A stretch of DNA of 64,000 nucleotides, taken from NCBI GenBank assembly GCA_902495355.1, contig CABUWV010000002.1, positions 1 to 64,000 of the forward strand, read 5' to 3'. A program made the translations under genes and the position numbers. The stretch's first letter is position 1. Each line of letters begins with the position of its first letter. The notes below the pieces were generated by a model. It was given only the letters and a program-made list of their open reading frames with translations, had not been told where the DNA came from and made no database searches. This document shows positions 45,210 through 53,880 of this stretch, piece after piece. The DNA is from an uncultured Collinsella sp. (GTDB lineage Bacteria; Actinomycetota; Coriobacteriia; Coriobacteriales; Coriobacteriaceae).

Positions 45210-47450
45210 GTGGCAAAGAAGAAGACGAAGAACCAGCCAAAGAAAAAGCAGGTCAACGCCGAGAACGTCATCGGCCTGCACTCCGAGGTCACCGACCAGC
45301 CGATCACGCAGACGCTCGAGGTCAACTACATGCCCTACGCCATGAGCGTCAACGTCTCGCGTGCGTTCCCCGAGATCGACGGCTTTAAGCCCTCGCACCG
45401 CAAGCTGCTCTACACCATGTACAAGATGGGTCTGCTCAAGGGCGAGCGCCAGAAGAGCGCCAACATTGTGGGCCAGACCATGAAGCTCAACCCGCACGGC
45501 GATGCCGCGATCTACGAGACGATGGTGCGTCTGGCAACCGGCAACGAGGCGTTGCTCGCGCCGTTCGTTGAGTCGAAGGGCAACTTTGGCAAGTATTATT
45601 CGGGCGATCTGAGCTACGCCGCCTCGCGTTATACCGAGGCCAAGCTCTCCCCCATCAGCGCCGAGATCTTCAAGGACATCGACAAGGACCCGGTCGACTT
45701 CGTCGACAGCTACGACGGCGCCATGAAGGAGCCGCGCCTGCTGCCCACCACGTTCCCCAATATCCTCGTCTCGGCCAACAAGGGCATCGGCGTCGCCATG
45801 GCGTCCGACATCTGCGGCTTCAACCTCAACGAGGTCTGCACCGCCACGATGCACTACCTGCAGGATCCCGACTGCGACCTGCTCGAGTACATGCCCATGC
45901 CCGACTTCTCGACCGGCGGCGAGATCATCTACCGCCGCGAGGAGATGGAAAAGATTATCGAGACCGGCCTTGGCAGCTTCCAAATCCGCTCCCGCTGGCG
46001 CTGGATTCCCGAAGAGCGCATCATCGAGGTCTACGAGATTCCCTACACCACCAAGACCGATGTCATTATCGAGCGCATCGTCAAGCTCTCCAAGGAGGGC
46101 AAGGTCAAGGAAATCGCTGACATCCGCGATGAGACCGACCTCTCGGGTCTGCGCATCGCCATCGACCTTAAGCGCGGTGTCGACCCCGACAAGCTCATGG
46201 CCAAGCTCTATCGCTCGACCACACTGCAGGATTCGTTCTCGTGCAACTTCAACGTGCTCGTCGACGGCTATCCCCGTGTTATGGGCGTGCGCCAGATTCT
46301 GCACGAGTGGGTCAAGTGGCGTATTGAGTCCACGCGTCGCCGCATTAACTTTGACTTAGGCAAAAAGTCCGAGCGCCTGCACCTGCTGCACGGCCTCGAG
46401 GCGATCTTGCTCGACATCGACAAAGCCATCGCCATCATCCGCGGCACCAAGCTCGAAGCCGAGGTCGTGCCCAACCTTATGAAGGGTTTCGACATTGACG
46501 AGACCCAGGCCGAGTTTGTTGCCGAACTTAAGCTCCGCAATATTAACGAAGAGTACATCCTCAACCGCACCAAGGACATTGCCAAGCTCGAGGGCGAGAT
46601 TGCCGAGCTTGAGGAGATCATCTCCAGCGAGGAAAACATCAAGAAGGTCATCAGCGACGAGCTGGCCGCGGTCAACAAGAAATATGTGATGCCGCGTCGC
46701 ACGGGCAGGATCGAGCCCCACGAGGTCATCGAGGTAAGCCTGGAGCCCGAGGTCGAGGAGTACCCGGTCACCATCATGCTCTCGCGCGATGGCTACCTTA
46801 AGAAGATGACGGACCGCGTGCTCAAGAAGGCGACCACGCTCAAGTACAAGGACGGCGACAAACCCTTTATCGAGTTCCCGTCCTCCAACACCCACGAGCT
46901 GCTGGTCTTTACCAACAAGAGCCAGGTGTACAAGTGCAAGGTTGCGGCGTTTGAGGACACCAAGTCGGCCCAGCTGGGCTCGTACCTGCCGACCGATCTC
47001 GAGATGGAACCCGATGAGAGTGTCATCTGGGTCATCGACCCCGAGGACTACAAGGCCGACGTGCTGTTCGTCTTTGAGAACGGCCGCGTGGTGCGCGTCG
47101 CGCTTTCTGGATACGTCACCAAGACCAACCGCAAGCGCCTCAAGAACGCCATCTACGGCGGCAGCAAGCTGCTGTATGCCCAGGTGCTCAAGGAAGATCG
47201 CGACATCGCGCTGGTCTCGAGCGACTATCGTTTGATGAACTTCAACACGTCGCTGCTCAAGACCAAGACGACCACCAACACGCAGGGCGTCCAGGCCTTT
47301 ACGACCAAGAAGGGCCGCTCGGTCACCACCGTCGGCACGACCGAGGAGATTCTTGGCGCCGGCGTCTCGGCCGAGAAGTTCACCGCGCAGAGCCTCCCCT
47401 CCGCCGGCGCTCTCATGAAAGAAAACGACATGCCGAGTCTGTTTGACTAG
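45210..47450 (+). CDS. Type IIA topoisomerase A subunit (ParC/GyrA-like, divergent)
   Basis: The protein has 746 residues, starting with GTG. A basic tail of about 18 residues is followed by the winged-helix cleavage domain with HRKLLYTMYKMGLLKG, NPHGDAAIYETMV and the catalytic tyrosine in ASRYTEAKLSP (about 136). The coiled-coil region reads KLEGEIAELEEIISSEENIK. The C-terminal domain of about 230 residues is a beta-pinwheel of degenerate blades and lacks a clear GyrA box, so it is more like ParC than GyrA. It forms an operon with the B subunit and ends at a strong terminator. Together the pair would pass DNA through a double-strand break to decatenate or relax it. Confidence 0.88.
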   Translation: MAKKKTKNQPKKKQVNAENVIGLHSEVTDQPITQTLEVNYMPYAMSVNVSRAFPEIDGFKPSHRKLLYTMYKMGLLKGERQKSANIVGQTMKLNPHGDAAIYETMVRLATGNEALLAPFVESKGNFGKYYSGDLSYAASRYTEAKLSPISAEIFKDIDKDPVDFVDSYDGAMKEPRLLPTTFPNILVSANKGIGVAMASDICGFNLNEVCTATMHYLQDPDCDLLEYMPMPDFSTGGEIIYRREEMEKIIETGLGSFQIRSRWRWIPEERIIEVYEIPYTTKTDVIIERIVKLSKEGKVKEIADIRDETDLSGLRIAIDLKRGVDPDKLMAKLYRSTTLQDSFSCNFNVLVDGYPRVMGVRQILHEWVKWRIESTRRRINFDLGKKSERLHLLHGLEAILLDIDKAIAIIRGTKLEAEVVPNLMKGFDIDETQAEFVAELKLRNINEEYILNRTKDIAKLEGEIAELEEIISSEENIKKVISDELAAVNKKYVMPRRTGRIEPHEVIEVSLEPEVEEYPVTIMLSRDGYLKKMTDRVLKKATTLKYKDGDKPFIEFPSSNTHELLVFTNKSQVYKCKVAAFEDTKSAQLGSYLPTDLEMEPDESVIWVIDPEDYKADVLFVFENGRVVRVALSGYVTKTNRKRLKNAIYGGSKLLYAQVLKEDRDIALVSSDYRLMNFNTSLLKTKTTTNTQGVQAFTTKKGRSVTTVGTTEEILGAGVSAEKFTAQSLPSAGALMKENDMPSLFD

Positions 47451-47484
47451 GACGACGGCAGAACCGCCATAAGCTCTCAAAGCA

Positions 47485-47525
47485 GCGGGGCCCGGAGTGC
47501 AGCAACATCGCGCTCCGGGCCCCGC
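47485..47525. terminator. Terminator of the topoisomerase operon
   Basis: GCGGGGCCCGGAG (47485-47497) and CTCCGGGCCCCGC (47513-47525) pair perfectly over 13 bp with a 15-nt loop, 35 nt past the stop codon. Confidence 0.85.
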
Positions 47526-47629
47526 TCGCTGCAACGTAGTCGGAATAATAGGAATCCCCGTTTTTCACTCCTGCAACCCCACGGCACAAGGCATGTTAAG
47601 CCGTTAGCAAAACTTGCAAAGGAGCTACC

Positions 47630-48518
47630 ATGGATCGCAGCAAATGGCTCCGCCATGCCAGGCATGCTCGAAGATATTATCGAGCGAACCAAAGAAGCGG
47701 CAGATAGCTACCTCTCACAGCCTCACGTGCGCATAAACGGTGTTCAAATTGGTCCAGTGGGCCTCGATTGGACATATGCTCAAGAGGCCCAGGGCAACTG
47801 GCGCACACGCATGAATGGCATCTTTAAACAACTCGAAAAACATGACATCGGACTTCTCATCACCATCGATGAAGTCACAGTAGATCTCGAAGAAATGCTT
47901 CAATTTGCCTCTGTTTACCAGCACTTTGTACGCGAAGGTAAAAAAGTTGCCCTACTCATGGCAGGACTGCCCTACAAAGTATCGGCGTTGCTGCGTAACG
48001 ATTCCGTCTCGTTCCTCAGGCGTTCCCAATATCATCAGTTGGGACGAATCACTGACGTTGAAATTGCAAACGCATTCCGCAAAACCGTTGAGGCCGGAGG
48101 CCGCTCAATCACGCCAGAAGCGCTCGAGGATGCCGTGAAGGCCGTCGACGGATTTCCCTATATGATGCAGCTCGTCGGATATCGCACATGGGATGTTTCG
48201 GAGAACTCGCCCAAAATCAGTGCACCTGATGTACAGCAGGGTTCTCTGCTTGCCCGCATGGAGCTGCGCGATCGAATTCTCGAAACGACCTATCGGGAGC
48301 TTTCCGATAAAGACATTGAGTTTTTGCTCGCAATGCTGCCCGATTCTGGCCCCAGTAGAGTCTCGGAGATAGCCAAACGCATGGGCGTCGCCAGCAACTA
48401 CGCAAGCCAATACAAACGCCGCCTCCTGGAGGACGGCGTCATTGGAGAGCGCGGGCGTGGTCTCGTTGGCTTTGACATTCCCGCGTTCAGGGAATTCTTG
48501 AACGAGAAGGCGTTTTAG
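47630..48518 (+). pseudogene. AAA ATPase missing its Walker A region
   Basis: From about 47655 the frame encodes 287 residues of an AAA ATPase of the ORC/CDC6-like type: GLLITIDEVT (Walker B), VALLMAGLPYKVSALL, and a C-terminal winged helix (RVSEIAKRMGVASNYASQYK). The N-terminal third with Walker A is missing. The only good ribosome site (AAAGGAG) leads to an ATG at 47630 in another frame, which ends after 25 codons. This looks like a deletion that joined the start region to the middle of the gene. A shortened protein from the ATG at 47655 cannot be excluded, but it would not bind ATP. Confidence 0.78.
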
Positions 48519-48545
48519 CACGCCGGAATTGTCCGCGGAAGCATC

Positions 48546-48617
48546 AACGCATGGCAATCAGCATTCCTCTTGGTAAGGATAGCAAGCATTTTCCACCAAC
48601 ACCGATTGCCATGCGTT
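48546..48617. repeat. 72-nt hairpin element
   Basis: AACGCATGGCAATC (48546-48559) and GATTGCCATGCGTT (48604-48617) are perfect 14-bp inverted ends around 44 nt. The hairpin lies between the truncated AAA gene and the converging reductase gene. It probably acts as a terminator. Confidence 0.65.
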
Positions 48618-48627
48618 CTTCTTGCCC

Positions 48628-49158
48628 TTAGGCGAGCTTGCGGGCGAGCTCTCGCACCTCTTCCAGCTTGGGCGAGGATGCCATGCTGTCGCGCTCGGTC
48701 ATACCGCTGATGGTGACAATGCCCTGGTCCTCCCACTTGCAGTACGCGCAGGTTGTCTTGTACATAGCGATCGCCGCATCATAGACGCCCTCGCTGTGGC
48801 TATCGAGCAAAAGGGCCGTCTTAGTGAACGGGAAGCCCGTAGCACCGAAGGCGTACAGGCGGTCGATGGCGGCCTTCTCCTGCGCAGTGATATCAAACCA
48901 GTAGATAGGCGAAGCGAAGACAACCATGTCGGCGTCTTTCAGTGACTCGATCACGTCGGTCATGTCGTCCTTCTGCACACAGGTGCCCTCATGGGCAAAG
49001 CAGTACCGGCATCCCAAGCAGCCGGCGATCTTCTTGCTGGCAACGCGGACGACCTCGACCGTATGACCGCCCTCGCGCGCGGTCTCGGCAAACGCCTCGA
49101 CCATGGTGTCGGTATTGGCGCCCTTGCGCGGGCTACCACTCAATACAACGATATTCAT
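48628..49158 (-). CDS. NADPH-dependent FMN reductase / flavodoxin-type iron-sulfur protein
   Basis: The 176-residue flavin reductase has LSGSPRKGANTDTMVEAF (phosphate loop for FMN, about 5-22), a CLGCRYCFAHEGTC cysteine cluster (about 49-62) that could bind iron or act as a thiol site, and FASPIYWFDITAQEKAAIDRL. This is the iron-sulfur flavoprotein/NAD(P)H oxidoreductase-like type common in anaerobes. A hairpin (49175-49196) precedes its ribosome site. It lies near a cluster of redox genes and may share their stress response. Confidence 0.85.
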   Translation of the reverse strand: MNIVVLSGSPRKGANTDTMVEAFAETAREGGHTVEVVRVASKKIAGCLGCRYCFAHEGTCVQKDDMTDVIESLKDADMVVFASPIYWFDITAQEKAAIDRLYAFGATGFPFTKTALLLDSHSEGVYDAAIAMYKTTCAYCKWEDQGIVTISGMTERDSMASSPKLEEVRELARKLA

Positions 49159-49303
49159 AGAAATCTCCCTCCTTCATGCCGCAGGCGCGCGGCATGTTTT
49201 CTTGTAGCCAAAACGAATGGAGTTAATCAATCGCCTCGTTTCAGCTACTCCCACTCTTTAGAAGAATCGTCGCTGGAAACTTGGTATTGAATCAAGGCGC
49301 GCC

Positions 49304-50275
49304 TTATTTCAGGTATTCCTCAAAGAATGCCTTCAGCTTTCCAAACGGAATGATGTCCATCTGATCGTAAAGGTCGGTGTGGCTGGCACCAGGGATAATG
49401 AGCAATTCCTTGTTGTCCCCCGTCAGCTTGCCGTACGTGGTTTCGCTGAAATAGCGGGAGTGCGCCTTCTCGCCATGCACCAGCAACACAGCTGAGCGGA
49501 TTTCGCCGCTATATTGCAAAATCGGCATATTCAAAAACGACAGCGAGGACGTCACATTCCAGCCACCGTTGGAGTTCAGGCTGCGGGGATGATAGCCTCG
49601 CGGAGTTTTGTAGTAGGCGTTATAGTCCGCTACAAACTGCGGCGCATCCTCCGGTAGCGGATCGACCACGCCGCCCGCCAGCGCATAGCTGCCGTTTTTA
49701 TAGTCCTCGGTGCGCTGCGCGTTCAGCGCTTTCCGCTTTTCAAAGCGCGCCTGCTCGGAATCCTCGGCGTCGAAATAGCCGTTTGCGGTCACGCGGGTCA
49801 TATCGTACATGGTCATAGCCGCGGTAGCTTTGATACGGGTGTCTATGGCCGCCGCATTGACTGCCATGCCGCCCCAACCGCAGATACCGATGATGCCGAT
49901 ACGCTCCGGGTCAACGCTTTCCTGCACAGAGAGGAAATCCACCGCTGCGCAGAAGTCCTCGGTGTTGATGTCCGGCGATGCTACATAGCGGGGTGTGCCG
50001 CCGCTCTCGCCGGTATAGGACGGGTCAAAGGCAATTGCAAAAAAGCCCAACTCCGCCATTTTCTGCGCGTACAGACCGGAGGACTGCTCCTTCACCGCGC
50101 CAAAAGGGCCGCTGACGGCGATGGCGGGCAGCTTGCCTTCCGCGTTCTTAGGCACGTAGACGTCAGCCACCAGCGTGATGCCGTATCGGTTATGGAAGGT
50201 CGCCTTGCTGTGCTCAACCTTGTCGCTTTTGGGAAATACTTTGTCCCATTCCTGCGTCAGATTCAACTGTTCCAT
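49304..50275 (-). CDS. Alpha/beta hydrolase (YcjY/dienelactone hydrolase-like)
   Basis: The 323-residue hydrolase starts with TFHNRYGITLVADVYVPKNA. The nucleophile region GIIGICGWGGMAVN (about 150-163) carries a cysteine in place of the usual serine in GxCxG, as in dienelactone hydrolase-like members. An aspartate and a histidine (IIPGASHTDLYD, about 298) complete the triad. The gene starts 2 nt after the CMD-cupin gene, so both are co-transcribed, probably from the MerR-type promoter at 51255-51285. The substrate is not known. Confidence 0.85.
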   Translation of the reverse strand: MEQLNLTQEWDKVFPKSDKVEHSKATFHNRYGITLVADVYVPKNAEGKLPAIAVSGPFGAVKEQSSGLYAQKMAELGFFAIAFDPSYTGESGGTPRYVASPDINTEDFCAAVDFLSVQESVDPERIGIIGICGWGGMAVNAAAIDTRIKATAAMTMYDMTRVTANGYFDAEDSEQARFEKRKALNAQRTEDYKNGSYALAGGVVDPLPEDAPQFVADYNAYYKTPRGYHPRSLNSNGGWNVTSSLSFLNMPILQYSGEIRSAVLLVHGEKAHSRYFSETTYGKLTGDNKELLIIPGASHTDLYDQMDIIPFGKLKAFFEEYLK

Positions 50276-50277
50276 AC

Positions 50278-51042
50278 CTAAACCTCCTTGTCAGTCGCTT
50301 TAAGGTATTGCTCGTCGTCCACGGGCTCCAACCACTCGTTGGAGGCCTCCTCGCCCGGAACCTCCACCGCGAGATGGGAGAACCAGCTGTCGGGCGCCGC
50401 ACCGTGCCAGTGCTTTACGCCTGCGGGAATATTTACTACATCGCCGGGGCACAGCTCCTGTGCCGGTTTGCCCCATTCCTGGTAAAACCCTCGGCCAGCC
50501 ACGCAGACGAGAATCTGCCCGCCGCCGCTTTTGGCGTGATGGGTGTGCCAGTTGTTGCGGCAGCCTGGCTCGAACGTAACGTTGTAAATGCCGACCTGCT
50601 CGGTGGAAAGGGGCGCGAGGTAGCTTTGCCCGATAAAGTACTTCGCAAATGCGTCGTTGGGGGCACCGATGGGAAAGGCCATCTCGTTTTGATGCTTAGC
50701 TCTTGCATCAGCGGCATTGTCATCCGCCCAGACCTCCTTCGCCATGCGAAAGGCCGCCCACGCCTTGGGCCATCCCGCATAAAACGCCGCATGCGTAAGG
50801 ATTTCCGCTATCTCAGCCCTGGTCACGCCATTGTTCTTTGCGGACATCAGATGATATTGAAACGAAGAGTCCGTCAGGCCCTGCGCCATTAGGGCAACCA
50901 CCGTCACTATGCTGCGATCTCGAAGGGAAAGCCCGTCTTCTCGACTCCAAACCTCGCCGAACAGCACATCGTCATTGAGCTGTGCAAATTTGGGGGCAAA
51001 GTCCCCCAGGGCATCCCTGCCCGCTGTCTGCTTAATCGTCAT
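50278..51042 (-). CDS. Carboxymuconolactone decarboxylase-cupin fusion protein
   Basis: The 254-residue protein has an AhpD-like CMD domain (about 15-110; LRDRSIVTVVALMAQGLTD and HAAFYAGWPKAWAAF) joined to a cupin (about 140-235) with metal ligands in WHTHHAKSGGGQILVCVAG and a second histidine in PAGVKHWHG. The CMD part lacks the CxxC of true AhpD peroxidases, so a peroxidase role is doubtful. It is the first intact gene downstream of the MerR-type promoter, with a relic of another gene between. AGGAGG precedes its ATG. Confidence 0.88.
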   Translation of the reverse strand: MTIKQTAGRDALGDFAPKFAQLNDDVLFGEVWSREDGLSLRDRSIVTVVALMAQGLTDSSFQYHLMSAKNNGVTRAEIAEILTHAAFYAGWPKAWAAFRMAKEVWADDNAADARAKHQNEMAFPIGAPNDAFAKYFIGQSYLAPLSTEQVGIYNVTFEPGCRNNWHTHHAKSGGGQILVCVAGRGFYQEWGKPAQELCPGDVVNIPAGVKHWHGAAPDSWFSHLAVEVPGEEASNEWLEPVDDEQYLKATDKEV

Positions 51043-51102
51043 GTTTGATTCCTCCTGTCGATGGTTTTGAGTACAAACTGCTTTCGCGCAGCTAAGCCGC
51101 GC

Positions 51103-51230
51103 CTAGATTTCCATGCCCATTCGATGCGCCTGCTCCAGAGCGGGATGCCCGGCGATTTCGCCCACGCCGTTCACGCCGCCGGCGAAAACCGTTCCGGCAA
51201 GCGCGCGCCTTTGGCGAAAATCCCTTGCAC
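51103..51230 (-). pseudogene. C-terminal relic of an NAD(P)H-dependent flavodoxin-like oxidoreductase
   Basis: On the minus strand the frame ending at the TAG at 51103-51105 reads GTVFAGGVNGVGEIAGHPAL and then EQAHRMGMEI, the typical C-terminus of flavodoxin-like NAD(P)H oxidoreductases. An AAGGAG ribosome site at about 51231-51236 precedes it, but no start codon or N-terminal part remains. An internal deletion appears to have joined the leader to the last 35 codons. In related operons this oxidoreductase would be the gene nearest to the promoter. Confidence 0.65.
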
Positions 51231-51254
51231 TCCTTATATATATTGACGAAAATA

Positions 51255-51285
51255 AAGGTAATACCTAAACCTAACTTTAGGTCAA
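51255..51285 (-). promoter_or_regulatory. MerR-type promoter and operator
   Basis: On the minus strand, TTGACC (51280-51285) and TACCTT (51255-51260) are 19 nt apart. The spacer holds the dyad ACCTAAA-N6-TTTAGGT. A 19-nt spacer with a dyad between -35 and -10 is the hallmark of promoters activated by MerR-family proteins, and a MerR gene lies divergently 32 nt away. It should drive the CMD-cupin and hydrolase genes. Confidence 0.85.
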
Positions 51286-51316
51286 GGAGTAAATTCGAGA
51301 TTTGTCCGGAGGAACC

Positions 51317-51757
51317 ATGTACACAATCGGACAGGTAGCGGAGATGTTCGGTCTGCCCGTTTCCACGCTGCGGTATTACGACAAGCAGGGGCTGTTCCCG
51401 GGATTGGAGCGGGCGTCGGGCATTCGCCGATTCGACGATACAGAACTCGAGGCGCTTCGGGTCATCGAATGCTTAAAGAAGGCTGGGATGGAGATTAAGG
51501 ACATCCGACTGTTCATGGAATGGTGTGCGGAGGGCCCATCGACATATCCCAAGCGCAAGGCCATGTTCGAGGAGCGGAAGGCCCACATGGAGTCGGAGAT
51601 CGCGAAGATGAACCGCGCGCTGGACATGTTGAAGTTCAAATGCTGGTACTACGAGCAGGCGATCCAAGATGGAAACGAGGATAGAGTGAAGGCGTTGATT
51701 CCCGACAATTTGCCAGAAGAAATCAAAGATACCTACGATAACGCCCACACTCAATAA
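51317..51757 (+). CDS. MerR family transcriptional regulator
   Basis: The 146-residue protein has the MerR DNA-binding domain at residues 1-70 (YTIGQVAEMFGLPVSTLRYY, then GLFPGLERASGIRRFDDTEL) and a coiled coil (about 78-120). A short C-terminus of about 20 residues has no cysteine cluster, so it senses an organic signal and not a metal. GGAGG precedes the ATG by 5 nt. The AdhR/NmlR-like operator next to it and the aldehyde and quinone-type enzymes nearby point to an electrophile sensor (inference). Confidence 0.9.
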   Translation: MYTIGQVAEMFGLPVSTLRYYDKQGLFPGLERASGIRRFDDTELEALRVIECLKKAGMEIKDIRLFMEWCAEGPSTYPKRKAMFEERKAHMESEIAKMNRALDMLKFKCWYYEQAIQDGNEDRVKALIPDNLPEEIKDTYDNAHTQ

Positions 51758-51819
51758 TGCCGCCCGATGCTCAAGGGGCTTTGGCAAGGAGTCGTTTTAG
51801 GCGGACATGCAAAAAGAAA

Positions 51820-51845
51820 GCCTCCGAACCAGAAGGTTCGGAGGC
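51820..51845. terminator. Terminator after the MerR gene
   Basis: GCCTCCGAACC (51820-51830) and GGTTCGGAGGC (51835-51845) pair perfectly over 11 bp around AGAA, with GTTATT after it. It also suits the converging LysR gene from the other side. Confidence 0.85.
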
Positions 51846-51988
51846 CGTTATTCCCGTTATTTCGCTGATGGCTTTGCTCTATGGCGACGCCGAAACAGCA
51901 TCAGGCGGTACTCGACGGTATCAAAGCGCAAGCTCAGAAGCCAGTTCCCGTTATTCCCATAGGCATAAGCGCATCTGCTCGCGATTGC

Positions 51989-52888
51989 CTATCGATGCTT
52001 TGCCTCGAGCGCGGCAGACACCGCATCGAGGAACTCCCGCACATGGCCTGCGGGGTGCGACGAATGAAGCAGCCCGTAAGACACGAGACAGTCCCAATCG
52101 GTAGGGACGGTTTTGAGCATGGGGTGGACGTTGGCCCACAACGGCAGCGTCGCAAGCGCGAGGTCCTCGTTCGCACCGCGATTGAACACCTCCGCCCGAT
52201 ATTGCGGGAAGTCTACGAGCGCGATTTGAGGATGATGCAAGAGTATCTCGTCGCGCACGCGGTCGATTTCGGCGTTCCAGCCCCGGCGTATAAGCATAAG
52301 ACTGTGATTGTGGAGGTCGTCGAATGTGACGATGTCGCGTTTGGCGAGTTCGCTGTCGACGGGAACGGCGCACCAGAGCGGCTCGCGCGAAAGCTCGAGG
52401 CCCAGGCACCCGCGCTCTTTAAGAAAGGCATCGTCGAAAATCCCCACCACGATATCCATGTCTTGCCCGAGGTTCGCCAAACCGCGCGCCGCCGAGGGTG
52501 TGTTTTCAAACGTGACCACCTGAAGGCTCATGCCAGGGCAACGTTCCTTCACCTTCGGCCACAGCTTTGTGAGCGGCGTGCTGGGCGTCATGAGCGACAC
52601 TCCCACGCGGATGATGCGCTTCTCTCCACGCTCGGCGATGCGGGCGCGTGCGATTGATTCTTGAGAGTACTGCACGATATGGCGGGCGTCGGCGAGCAGC
52701 GACCTGCCTGCTCGCGTAAGCGAAAGCCCCTGATGCGATCGGTGGAACAGTGTAAGGCCTAGCCGCGACTCCAGCAGGTTCATCTGCTTGATGACGGCCG
52801 TGGGCGTGATGAAGGACTCTTGTGCCGCCTTGGAGAAGCTGCCCGCCTCCGCCACGCGGATGAAAGTGTCAAGCTGTGGGTTGTACAT
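51989..52888 (-). CDS. LysR family transcriptional regulator
   Basis: The 299-residue protein has the winged helix at about 1-60 (TFIRVAEAGSFSKAAQESFI, then TPTAVIKQMNLLESRLGLTL) and an effector domain. The ATG at 52888 is used since AGGAGG stands 5 nt before it; a start 5 codons upstream has none. It is divergent from the aldo/keto reductase at 53018, its probable target. The 130-bp gap contains ATATACC and GGTTATAT halves near 52917-52936, which may be binding sites. Confidence 0.88.
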   Translation of the reverse strand: MYNPQLDTFIRVAEAGSFSKAAQESFITPTAVIKQMNLLESRLGLTLFHRSHQGLSLTRAGRSLLADARHIVQYSQESIARARIAERGEKRIIRVGVSLMTPSTPLTKLWPKVKERCPGMSLQVVTFENTPSAARGLANLGQDMDIVVGIFDDAFLKERGCLGLELSREPLWCAVPVDSELAKRDIVTFDDLHNHSLMLIRRGWNAEIDRVRDEILLHHPQIALVDFPQYRAEVFNRGANEDLALATLPLWANVHPMLKTVPTDWDCLVSYGLLHSSHPAGHVREFLDAVSAALEAKHR

Positions 52889-53017
52889 CGATCCTCCTGT
52901 CACGCATTATGTGCCGTATATACCCCATGGTTATATCCATCATTCCAACGTGAACTTCTCGCACGTCAGTAAACGCCGTAGCCTTGTATTCGAAAAGTCA
53001 CCATTAAGGAGGAGACC

Positions 53018-53866
53018 ATGGAGTATCTGAAGCTCAACAACGACGTAGAGATGCCCATCGAAGGTTTGGGCACCTTCCTCATGACCCCGGCCGAGGCCGA
53101 GGCGGCCGCAACCGCCGCGCTCGCGGCTGGCTACGAGCACATCGACACCGCCAACGCCTACATGAACGAGCGCGCCGTGAGCCGTGCCGTCGCCAAGAGC
53201 GGCATCGCGCGCGACAAGATCTTCGTCTCCACCAAGCTCTGGCCGAGCGTCTACGACGCGGGCATGCCGGCGGTGGACGCCACGCTCCAGCGTCTGGGGC
53301 TCGACTACGTCGACATGCTCATCCTGCACCAGCCGGTAGGCGACTACCTGGCCGCGTGGCGCACGATGGAGGAGGCCTACCGCGCGGGCAAGGTGCGCGC
53401 CCTCGGCCTCTCCAACTTCCCGCAAGACAAGATTGCCGAGGTCATCGAGGTCGCCGACATCAAGCCGCAGCTCGTGACCGTTGAGTGCCACCCCTACCAC
53501 GCCCAGCGCGACCTGCGCGCCCACCTCGCGCCGTACGGCACGGTGATCGAGGCGTGGTACCCGCTCGGCCACGGCGACAAAGGTCTTCTGGAGGAGCCCG
53601 TCTTCGTCGCTCTCGCCGAGAAGTACGGCAAGACCCCGGCCCAAGTGATCCTGCGCTGGCACGTGCAGATGGGCACCTCCATCATCCCCGGCTCCAAGAA
53701 CCCCGCCCACATCGCCGACAACGCGAACATCTTCGACTTCTCCCTCACCGAAGACGAGATGGCCGAGATTGCCAAGCTCGACGGGACCATGACCTACTAC
53801 ACCGCCACTGAGGAAGCACTCGAGGGCTACCTGGCCATGCGCCCCGATTTCGACGCGCAGGAGTAG
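53018..53866 (+). CDS. Aldo/keto reductase
   Basis: The 282-residue TIM-barrel enzyme belongs to the 2,5-diketo-gluconate/AKR5 type. Catalytic residues are D (HIDTANAY, about 46), Y (about 51), K (VSTKLW, about 74) and H (LILHQPVGDY, about 105). The NADPH site is in the IIPGSKNPAHI segment. AAGGAGG precedes the ATG. Such enzymes reduce aldehydes and ketones. It lies divergent to a LysR gene and before a second AKR, with a flavodoxin relic between. Confidence 0.9.
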   Translation: MEYLKLNNDVEMPIEGLGTFLMTPAEAEAAATAALAAGYEHIDTANAYMNERAVSRAVAKSGIARDKIFVSTKLWPSVYDAGMPAVDATLQRLGLDYVDMLILHQPVGDYLAAWRTMEEAYRAGKVRALGLSNFPQDKIAEVIEVADIKPQLVTVECHPYHAQRDLRAHLAPYGTVIEAWYPLGHGDKGLLEEPVFVALAEKYGKTPAQVILRWHVQMGTSIIPGSKNPAHIADNANIFDFSLTEDEMAEIAKLDGTMTYYTATEEALEGYLAMRPDFDAQE

Positions 53867-53880
53867 CGCTCAGACGATAA

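Noticed and set aside
44589..46304. 571-codon open frame on the minus strand across the topoisomerase genes
   Set aside because: It lies opposite two clear topoisomerase genes, is rich in Val, Leu, His and Asp as GC-rich antisense frames are, and has no ribosome site.
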